NCBI GenBank assembly: GCA_030123645.1
Contig: JASJYE010000206.1
Location: 1-5,196, forward strand
Origin: Candidatus Hydrogenedentota bacterium
Lineage (GTDB): Bacteria > Hydrogenedentota > Hydrogenedentia > Hydrogenedentales > GCA-2746185
Reading direction: 5' to 3'
Length of the DNA: 5,196 nucleotides
The translations under genes were made by a program, and so were the position numbers. Below are positions 1-5,196 of the stretch, piece after piece. Numbering within the stretch: position 1 is the stretch's first letter; the number at the start of each line of letters is the position of its first letter. Below the pieces are notes generated by a model that ran no database searches, was not told where the DNA came from, and saw only the letters and a list, made by a program, of their open reading frames with translations.

Positions 1-4
1 CGGG

Positions 5-1330
5 CTATTCGTGGCGGAGGGCTTCTACCGGGTCCATGTCGGCGGCGCGTATGGCGGGATAGAGCCCGAAGACGACACCGATTAAGGCCGAGATGGAGAA
101 GGCCAACACGGGCGCCCAGAGGGTGACGATAGTGTCCATGTCTGAGAACCATGTAATGAAAAACGGGACCGTGATGCCGAGCGCCACGCCAATGAGTCCG
201 CCGATTCCCGAAAGCAGGACCGTCTCCACGAGAAACTGCTGAATGATGTCCAGACGTCTTGCCCCGAGCGCGCGGCGGATGCCTATTTCGCGCGTCCGTT
301 CGGTAACGCTCGCAAGCATGATGTTCATGATGCCGATGCCGCCGACCAGGAGCGATATGCCGGCGATAGCGCCCAGGACGATGTTGAACATCCGCGCGCT
401 CGCCTCGGCCTGGCGCAACAGGGCCAGCGGGACCTCGACTTCGAAATCCGCGTTTTTATGCCTCCGCTTTAAGATCTGCTCGACGATCTTGCCTATCTGG
501 ATCACCGACTCCTGGTTTTCAACGCGGAGGGTCGCTTCGTGCAATTCGATGGTCTCGGATTCAATGCTGCCGCCCGAGCGGCGTATCAGCGTCTCGCCAA
601 AGCGGTGTTTTGCGGCGGTCAGCGGGATCAACACGCGGTTCGGCGACGCGCTCAGGCCGCCGGCCTCATTCTGGGCGACGTTGGAGAAACCGCCCGGCTC
701 CATCACGCCCACAACCGTGTAATAGTCGCCCTTAATCTTTACCGTTTTCCCAATCGGATTTTCGATGGGAAAGAGCAGCGGCACGATTTCGTTTCCGAGT
801 ACACATACGTTGAGGCGATCTTCGAGCTCGATTTGCGTGAAAAAACGCCCGTCCTGGACTGCATAATTCCGCATTTCAGGGTAGTTTACCGTGGTCCCCA
901 TGATGTCCGCAGAGACCTCGCGCGAGAGGTTGCGCACTTTTTCGCGGATAATGCGCGCGGGAACGACGTCGACCACACCCGGAATCGTGTTCCGAATCAC
1001 TTCGATGTCCTTATGCGTCAAACCGTAATCAATCGAACCCAGCATCATGCGGCCGCTTGAGGGCTGGAGGTCGGCAGGTTTCACGCTCTTGAGGATGATG
1101 TTACTGCTGCCGAGCTGCCGCAACTGCTCCTGGGCCTCATGGCTCGCCCCTTCGCCTACGGCCAGCATGGCGATCACCGAGCTGACTCCGAAGACCATGC
1201 CCATCACTGTCAGCAGCGAGCGCAGGCCGTGCGAGTAAATGCTCTTGATGCCGAGGCGGACCGTGCGCTTAATATGAAAGAGAGAGAAGGCTCCGCCGAA
1301 CTTTTGGGCCTGTCGTGGTTTACGCGCCAC
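5..1330 (-). CDS. MacB/FtsX-type ABC transporter permease
   Basis: Inner-membrane subunit of a MacAB-TolC-type pump. In this family the protein forms a dimer and passes ATP-driven movement to the periplasm rather than forming a classical channel. Numbering uses the 441-residue form. Residues 1-38 are a basic cytoplasmic N-terminus. TM1 is about 39-59 (LLTVMGMVFGVSSVIAMLAVG). A large periplasmic MacB_PCD-like domain spans about 60-313 and includes GKTVKIKGDYYTVVGVMEPGG. TM2 is about 314-340 and is followed by the coupling segment TERTREIGIRRALGARR. TM3 is about 365-391 and TM4 about 404-426, ending in the hallmark FGLYPAIRAADMDPVEALR. The four-TM layout and length fit the membrane half of MacB; E. 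coli MacB carries the ATPase fused in front, whereas here it is a separate gene. Start: GTG at 1330 has GAGAGGGA 8 nt upstream and overlaps the ATPase gene by 11 nt. An upstream in-frame GTG at 1360 would add ten residues but has no ribosome-binding site. The stop is TAG at 5-7. The family call is secure; the substrate is unknown. Confidence 0.95.
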   Translation of the reverse strand: MARKPRQAQKFGGAFSLFHIKRTVRLGIKSIYSHGLRSLLTVMGMVFGVSSVIAMLAVGEGASHEAQEQLRQLGSSNIILKSVKPADLQPSSGRMMLGSIDYGLTHKDIEVIRNTIPGVVDVVPARIIREKVRNLSREVSADIMGTTVNYPEMRNYAVQDGRFFTQIELEDRLNVCVLGNEIVPLLFPIENPIGKTVKIKGDYYTVVGVMEPGGFSNVAQNEAGGLSASPNRVLIPLTAAKHRFGETLIRRSGGSIESETIELHEATLRVENQESVIQIGKIVEQILKRRHKNADFEVEVPLALLRQAEASARMFNIVLGAIAGISLLVGGIGIMNIMLASVTERTREIGIRRALGARRLDIIQQFLVETVLLSGIGGLIGVALGITVPFFITWFSDMDTIVTLWAPVLAFSISALIGVVFGLYPAIRAADMDPVEALRHE

Positions 1331-2015
1331 CGTTATCGTCCCTCTCGACTCGCCCGTCACGAAGCAGCACGCGCCGCCGGCAGCGCTCGGCCAATTCCTC
1401 CGAGTGCGTCACCAGAATCAGCGTTTTGCCTTGCTCGTGCAGCTCGGAAAAAATTTCCATGACCTCCATACCGGATGTCGAATCAAGATTACCCGTAGGC
1501 TCGTCCGCCAGAATGATCAGGGGATCGTTTGCGAGCGCACGCGCAATCGCCACGCGCTGTTGCTGGCCCCCGGAGAGTTCGAATGGTTTGTGGTACATGC
1601 GATCGCCGAGACCGACCCTCGTCGCCAACTCGACCGACACTTCCCGGCTCTCATCCGCAGGCAGGCCTTGGTAATAGAGCGGCAACTCGATGTTCTCGAC
1701 CACGTTCAGTTGCTGGATAAGGTTGTAGGACTGGAAAACGAAACCGAGGCGGGAACCGCGGATCGCGGACAACTCGTTGTCGTCCATCAGAGAGACATCG
1801 TGCCCGCCGAGCAGGTACTTGCCCGTTGTCGGCTGGTCGAGGCAGCCCAGGAGGTTCATCAAGGTCGACTTGCCGCATCCCGAGGGACCCATGATGGCCA
1901 TGTAGTCGCCCTGATAGAAATCGATCGAGACGCCGCGCAGGGCCTCGACCATCACGGCGCCCATTTGGTACGTCTTGGTGACGTCTTCGAGGTGGGCGAT
2001 TACTTCTCTAGCCAT
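1320..2015 (-). CDS. MacB/LolD-type ABC transporter ATP-binding protein
   Basis: Cytoplasmic ATPase that powers the adjacent permease by ATP binding and hydrolysis as a dimer. All catalytic elements are present and intact in 231 residues: Walker A GPSGCGKST at 43-51, Q-loop glutamine Q95 in GFVFQSYNL, signature LSGGQ at 147-151 followed by QQR, Walker B LIILAD at 166-171 with catalytic E172, D-loop GNLDS at 175-179, and switch histidine H204 in LVTHS. The pattern GNLDSTSG and the overall length are typical of the MacB/LolD/FtsE group. ATG at 2015 lies 24 nt after the adaptor stop, with only a weak GGAAA at 2026-2030 as ribosome-binding site; translation may rely partly on coupling to the adaptor. 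The 3' end overlaps the permease start. LolD (lipoprotein release) is the main alternative, but the adjoining adaptor and TolC genes favour a MacAB-type exporter. Confidence 0.97.
   Translation of the reverse strand: MAREVIAHLEDVTKTYQMGAVMVEALRGVSIDFYQGDYMAIMGPSGCGKSTLMNLLGCLDQPTTGKYLLGGHDVSLMDDNELSAIRGSRLGFVFQSYNLIQQLNVVENIELPLYYQGLPADESREVSVELATRVGLGDRMYHKPFELSGGQQQRVAIARALANDPLIILADEPTGNLDSTSGMEVMEIFSELHEQGKTLILVTHSEELAERCRRRVLLRDGRVERDDNGGA
1339..1346 (-). promoter_or_regulatory. Ribosome-binding site deciding the permease start
   Basis: The minus strand reads GAGAGGGA, then 8 nt, then GTG at 1330-1328. The site lies inside the last codons of the ATPase gene, which stops at 1320-1322. 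Ribosomes finishing the ATPase could therefore re-initiate on the permease. The alternative GTG at 1358-1360 is preceded by CTGCTTC, which has no Shine-Dalgarno character. This supports the shorter start. Confidence 0.6.
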
Positions 2016-2039
2016 CGTGAACAGGTTTCCGCGCGAGCG

Positions 2040-4247
2040 TTAGGTGTCGCGGGCCTCCTTGGGCTCAGGCGGCTCGCCCCCCCGGCCGCCTTCCCCTACG
2101 CCCTCGCTTTCGATCAGGTCGTCCTGTTCACCGGCGCCTGGGGCAAGGAGACGCACCTCTTCGCCCTCTTCGAGCCCGCTGCGCACTTCGATAAAGTCCT
2201 CGGTAAACCCTCCCGTCGTGATAAAACGGCGCTCGGACCTGCCGTTATTGACGACATAACACACTTGATTGTCGCCAAAATACGTCACGGCCTGGATCGG
2301 GATGTATATGATGTCCTCGAGCGTTTCGATCAGGATGACGACCTCGGCGCTCATCCCCGGCCGTAGCCAGTCGTGCACACCGTCAATCCGCACCACGGTC
2401 GGATAAACTTTCAGGTCCGGGTTCATGAACATGTTCGCCGAATCCGCCAGCACCGCCACCCGTTCCACAAGTCCGGTGAGCGGCCGGTCGCGAAACGCGT
2501 CGATGCTCATCGTCACCCTCTGCCCCTTGACGACCTTCTGTACCGACGATTCGTGAATGTCTACCGTAACGCCCATCTGCGTCATGTCGGGAATCGTGAT
2601 GATTTTCTGATGCCGATGAATGGAGGTGCCTTCCTTGATCGGTTCATCGTTACTACCGCGCCAAGGGTTCCTTCCACTGCTTGAGCCGTATACGACAAGA
2701 CCCGGAACCAGAGCGCGAATGGTGCACATCTCAATCTGCTCTCTATACTCTTCAAGCTCTCTCGTTTCGAGTTGAAGCTTTTTCTTGCGCGACCTGAACG
2801 CGACGTCCCTTTGCGCCATCTGCGCACTAGCCTCGTACATCGTCCGCTCGAGGTCCATCAAGGCTTCTTCGTAGTCCGACAGCAGACTTTCCGCCTGTTT
2901 TTGGAAGGTGTACTCGATGTAGAGCTGCTGCGTCATCTTCGACAATTCTTGATCGAGCAATCTACTCTGCACGGTCAGGCGCTCGTCGTCGAGCTCGTTC
3001 TGCGTAATGAAGTTTTTCTCGAAGAGGCGCACCTTTCCCAATAACTTCCTTTGCGCCAGTCGATAAGCCTCGGTGCTCACAAGGACGTTGCCGTGCTGTT
3101 GGTGCAGCGTCTCTTTCGCTTCGCCGTCCTCGAGCTGGTCCACATCTGCGTAGGAGGTGAAATCGATTGCCGCGCGCGCGGCAACATACTCTGGCTCGTT
3201 TGTGAACGCAGTCTTAATGTCGAGGTCCGAGGAGGAATACTCCAATTCTTGGACTATCTTGGAAGGATCCGTTTCAGCCGGGGAAGCGTTGCCCATCCGC
3301 TGCATTATTTCGTCGGGATCCATCCCCATCCCGCGAATGCGCTCCGCCATCGCCTCCGGAATCTTTCCGTCATTAGCTTCGATCATTTTCTTGAACCGCT
3401 CGGCGGCGCCGGCCATCCCTCCGCCTTCAGCGCCGAATCCGCCGCGTGCCCCGCCAGGTCCACCACGCTGTCCTCCGAACTGGGACCGGCCCCGAGGAGG
3501 TGCGCCGCCTTCGCCACGGCTCATGCCCGGCGGCGGGCCCGAGCCTTCAGTGGAGGGGAAATTGCCCCACGCCGGCCCCTCTCCAAGGCCTTTGGTAATT
3601 GAAGTAGCGGCCGCGGCTGTGGGAAGCGGCGGCTTCTCGTTGACCCCGCCTGCGTCCGCAATCTTCTTGAGTTCAGCGGCCCCTTCATCAAGTTTGAGGT
3701 TCCCTATGATCGAATTCACTGCCTTTTTACCCAGGAACTTTTCAAAGTCCATTAGGGCGAACTTCGCTGTGAGTTCCGCCGCGGAGATCTGGCTCTGGTT
3801 CGCGCTCGCTTGAATGTCACGTTGCGCCCGGCTCTCCATGAATTGCGCTTCGGCGGTCTGAACGGATATTTCCTGGTCGTTGCTGCGCTCTACTAAATCC
3901 GCCGAATCGAGCTCAACAAGAATCAGCCCGTCTTCAACGTCTTGCGGCGTGACGAGCAAGCCCTCCTCGACAATGGATAGAATCTTGACGGTTCCCTTCA
4001 GGATAGGCGAACGGATTTCTTGGGATTCGATGGCCTGAACGTCGCCGCCCTCGGTCACGGTGATATCGAGAGCGCCGCGTTTGGCGATGAACGTGGTTCC
4101 GGAGGCGATGCCTTCGCCGCCGCGGCCGAAGAGGAGGTAGGCCGCGCCAAGAGCCAGCACGACCGCGCCGGCGATTATCGCCGCGCCGTTCCTGGAGCTT
4201 GGGCCTCCTGCCCGGGGGCCGCTGTGTTCGCTGGCTTCGTTAGGCAT
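2040..4247 (-). CDS. HlyD/MacA-family periplasmic adaptor, oversized
   Basis: Membrane-fusion protein that should link the permease to the TolC-like channel. N-terminal membrane anchor at about 22-40 (AAIIAGAVVLALGAAYLLF), with no lipobox. First lipoyl half-motif at about 60-118, ending GLILVELDSADL. Helical arm from about 122 to 200. Gly/Pro/Arg-rich insert and flanks at about 203-345. A long coiled coil at about 378-508, with the hairpin tip near 404-419. Second lipoyl half at about 509-553. Beta-barrel at about 556-640, with VTVDIHESSVQKVVKGQRV and the LRPGMSAEV motif near 628-636. Membrane-proximal domain at about 641-706 (IIYIPIQAV; GLEEGEEVRLL). The tail, 707-735, is acidic and Gly/Pro-rich. 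The length is 735 residues against about 370 for E. coli MacA; the excess is mostly the insert and the long coil. The ATG start overlaps the end of the channel gene by 8 nt (ATGCCTAA) and has a strong GGGAGGA site 8 nt upstream. I see no frameshift. The family call is firm; the role of the insert is unknown. Confidence 0.93.
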   Translation of the reverse strand: MPNEASEHSGPRAGGPSSRNGAAIIAGAVVLALGAAYLLFGRGGEGIASGTTFIAKRGALDITVTEGGDVQAIESQEIRSPILKGTVKILSIVEEGLLVTPQDVEDGLILVELDSADLVERSNDQEISVQTAEAQFMESRAQRDIQASANQSQISAAELTAKFALMDFEKFLGKKAVNSIIGNLKLDEGAAELKKIADAGGVNEKPPLPTAAAATSITKGLGEGPAWGNFPSTEGSGPPPGMSRGEGGAPPRGRSQFGGQRGGPGGARGGFGAEGGGMAGAAERFKKMIEANDGKIPEAMAERIRGMGMDPDEIMQRMGNASPAETDPSKIVQELEYSSSDLDIKTAFTNEPEYVAARAAIDFTSYADVDQLEDGEAKETLHQQHGNVLVSTEAYRLAQRKLLGKVRLFEKNFITQNELDDERLTVQSRLLDQELSKMTQQLYIEYTFQKQAESLLSDYEEALMDLERTMYEASAQMAQRDVAFRSRKKKLQLETRELEEYREQIEMCTIRALVPGLVVYGSSSGRNPWRGSNDEPIKEGTSIHRHQKIITIPDMTQMGVTVDIHESSVQKVVKGQRVTMSIDAFRDRPLTGLVERVAVLADSANMFMNPDLKVYPTVVRIDGVHDWLRPGMSAEVVILIETLEDIIYIPIQAVTYFGDNQVCYVVNNGRSERRFITTGGFTEDFIEVRSGLEEGEEVRLLAPGAGEQDDLIESEGVGEGGRGGEPPEPKEARDT
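3213..3638 (-). other. Low-complexity Gly/Pro/Arg-rich insert in the adaptor
   Basis: This segment codes for adaptor residues 204-345 and has no counterpart in MacA or AcrA as I know them. Residues 204-221 are Pro/Ala-rich. Residues 222-281 (3405-3584) are dominated by Gly, Pro, Arg and Ser, with short runs such as GGQRGGPGGARGGFG. Residues 283-320 (3288-3401) are charged and helical-looking, with NDGKIPEAMAERIRGMG. Residues 321-345 lead back to the coiled coil. The reading frame stays open and in register with the conserved domains on both sides, so this is a protein insertion and not a sequencing break. The Gly-rich part is probably disordered in the periplasm. Its function is not known. 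Confidence 0.75.
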
Positions 4248-5196
4248 TTAGAATTTCCTCCCATTGTCCGTTCTTCTTCACGTGTAGGATCCCCACGTCC
4301 CGCCACAATTCTAGCAGAGAGATGGTGTGTCGCACCAGTGCGTCGGTCAGGCTGGTCTCCGCCGCGGTCAGAGCGTTCTGGGCATCTACCTGGTCATTAA
4401 TGGTAGCGCCCGGCAGGCCCCCTTCGGCTTTGATAGTGATCTCCTCGACACGGCGTTTTTCCACATCGACTCTCAAGAGATTGATTTCGTAATCCTTCTG
4501 GGCCTGATCTAAAGTCCGCCACGCATTCCGCACTTGAAGTTTAATGTTGTCCGTCGCCAAGTCAAGCGTGCGCAGCGATACCTCGTAATTGATCAATGCG
4601 CGCCGGTAGTTGTTGCGTTCCGCCTTTCGATCCAAGGGCAAATCGAGATCCAGGCCCGCCGTCCACACACTATTCGCAAAATCAAAAGACGCGGGGCGGT
4701 TGCGGGATTTGCTGGGCACCGACCCCGTCAACAAGAGGCCCAGGCCGCCCTTTAAGTCGTTCGCCGCAAGCTTGATCTGCCGGAACGAGTCGTCCACGCG
4801 GTCGCGGTCGGTATGCAAGTCCAGCCGGGTCAGCAGGGCGATCTCAATGGCCTCCTCGGTGCTTAAGGTGGGGGGCTGGATGTCGCGCTCTTCCAGTGCC
4901 TTTAGCTCGGCGTCATCGAGGATCAGTGCGGCGTCGGTCGGGAAGCCGAGAAGGATTTTGAAATTGTCCAGATTACGCTTATAACCGACAATGGAGTTCG
5001 TCCAGCTCGAGTCAGCGCTCAGCACTTGAGACTCGAGGCGTGCAACCTCAGAAGCCGTCCGCTCGCCTTCCTCTTGCCACGCGCGCTCGCGCTCGTAACT
5101 CAGCCGTGAGCTCTTCAGGTTGTCGTAGTTGTTGCTTACCCTGTCTAGATTTTGAAGTACGTTGTAGTACGACTGCGCCACATCGACGGCAAAAGT
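4240..5196 (-). CDS. TolC-family outer-membrane efflux protein (partial, 5' end outside window)
   Basis: C-terminal 318 residues of an OEP/TolC-type protein, whose family forms trimeric outer-membrane beta-barrels with a long periplasmic helical tunnel. The frame is open to the right edge (TFAVDVAQSYYN at the cut), so the GTG at 5181 is an internal valine codon and not a start; the signal peptide and first half lie outside. Numbered from the cut, visible family features are: a long helix at about 1-82 rich in polar and charged residues; the repeat-boundary motif FKILLGFP at 79-86, then LILDD; a helix AIEIALLTRLDL at 116-127; a strand-like stretch at about 150-185 before DLPLDRKAERNNYRRAL at 185-201; then a second long helical arm to about 305 ending in LLELWRDVGIL. 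Two helical arms around a strand pair are the OEP repeat pattern. This gene leads the visible operon and overlaps the adaptor gene, so it is likely the dedicated channel of this pump rather than a shared TolC. Confidence 0.9.
   Translation of the reverse strand, partial: TFAVDVAQSYYNVLQNLDRVSNNYDNLKSSRLSYERERAWQEEGERTASEVARLESQVLSADSSWTNSIVGYKRNLDNFKILLGFPTDAALILDDAELKALEERDIQPPTLSTEEAIEIALLTRLDLHTDRDRVDDSFRQIKLAANDLKGGLGLLLTGSVPSKSRNRPASFDFANSVWTAGLDLDLPLDRKAERNNYRRALINYEVSLRTLDLATDNIKLQVRNAWRTLDQAQKDYEINLLRVDVEKRRVEEITIKAEGGLPGATINDQVDAQNALTAAETSLTDALVRHTISLLELWRDVGILHVKKNGQWEEILNA
4256..4262 (-). promoter_or_regulatory. Strong ribosome-binding site for the adaptor, inside the channel gene
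   Basis: The minus strand reads GGGAGGA, 8 nt before ATG at 4247-4245. The site lies within the codons for Gln-Trp-Glu-Glu at the end of the TolC-family gene, whose TAA stop at 4240-4242 falls after the adaptor ATG. The overlap ATGCCTAA is a classic termination-reinitiation arrangement and fixes the adaptor start. It is the best Shine-Dalgarno match in the window. Confidence 0.8.

Larger units (their letters stand above)
5..5196 (-). other. Putative four-gene MacAB-TolC-type export operon
   Basis: Four same-strand genes run channel, adaptor, ATPase, permease with joints of -8, +24 and -11 nt. No promoter-sized gap or hairpin terminator lies between them, so co-transcription is very likely, with the promoter beyond the right edge. 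The set supplies every part of a tripartite pump in equal gene dosage. The right boundary is unknown because the first visible gene is cut, and more genes may follow on the left. Confidence 0.85.

Noticed and set aside
1320..2015. Lipoprotein-release (LolCDE) interpretation of the ATPase and permease
   Set aside because: The two proteins alone could fit, but Lol systems lack a TolC channel and an HlyD-type adaptor in the operon. The four-gene set points to a MacAB-TolC-type exporter.
2077..2083. G7 run on the coding strand near the adaptor's 3' end, a possible slippage site
   Set aside because: A one-base gain would reach TGA five codons later, and a one-base loss would stop just inside the ATPase gene, so only the low-complexity tail would change. 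With a single short run and no sign of variation, phase variation is not supported.
1404..2366. Long plus-strand open frame (320 codons) opposite the ATPase and the adaptor's 3' end
   Set aside because: It runs antisense to a gene with every ABC ATPase motif intact. Its translation is rich in His, Arg and Gln without domain character, as expected from the complement of GC-biased codons.
3167..3184. Perfect 18-nt palindrome ttgccgcgcgcgcggcaa with a (CG)5 core
   Set aside because: It lies within adaptor codons for Val-Ala-Ala-Arg-Ala-Ala, has no loop to form a stable hairpin terminator, no T-run, and no second copy seen in the window. Chance in GC-rich alanine codons is the simplest explanation.
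3051..3813. Two overlapping plus-strand open frames opposite the adaptor insert (3051-3602 and 3157-3813)
   Set aside because: Their Pro/Ser/Ala- or Arg-rich translations mirror the Gly/Arg-rich insert on the minus strand, where flanking conserved domains prove the coding frame. No ribosome-binding site or family motif supports them.
5179..5181. GTG as the start of the TolC-family gene
   Set aside because: The frame stays open to the window edge with family-like residues (TFAVDVAQSYYN), no ribosome-binding site precedes it, and the protein would lack its signal peptide and first helical repeat.

Overview
The window holds one tightly packed, minus-strand gene cluster that encodes a complete MacAB-TolC-type tripartite export system. 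In transcription order (right to left) the genes are: a TolC-family outer-membrane channel, cut by the right edge; a large HlyD/MacA-family periplasmic adaptor; a stand-alone MacB/LolD-type ABC ATPase; and a MacB/FtsX-type permease whose stop codon lies at the left edge. No RNA gene, mobile element, CRISPR array or integration site is visible. No stretch longer than 24 bases lies between genes, so there is no sizeable non-coding region to describe. The promoter must lie beyond the right edge and any terminator beyond the left edge.

Gene joints: the channel and adaptor genes overlap by 8 nt, and a strong GGGAGGA ribosome-binding site for the adaptor lies inside the channel's last codons. Adaptor and ATPase are 24 nt apart. 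ATPase and permease overlap by 11 nt with the start preferred here. This spacing strongly suggests one co-transcribed, partly translationally coupled operon. In the likely machine, the ATPase dimer on the cytoplasmic face drives the permease. The permease works mainly as a mechanotransmitter, the adaptor bridges the periplasm, and the TolC-like trimer opens through the outer membrane. The substrate cannot be read from the sequence; MacAB relatives handle macrolides, peptides, lipoproteins, siderophores and toxins.

Organism: a didermic bacterium, because it has an outer-membrane channel gene, with GC roughly 55-60% by eye. The split ATPase and permease, the wording of the TolC protein (PLDRKAERNNYRRAL) and the adaptor's second lipoyl half (NPWRGSNDEPIKEG) remind me of Planctomycetota, Hydrogenedentota and related lineages rather than Proteobacteria. 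This placement is from memory and tentative.

The most unusual item is the adaptor. At 735 residues it is about twice the size of E. coli MacA. A Gly/Pro/Arg-rich segment and a degenerate EF-hand-like patch are inserted into the rising arm of its coiled-coil hairpin. I see no evidence of a wholly new system; the rest is a recognisable export pump.
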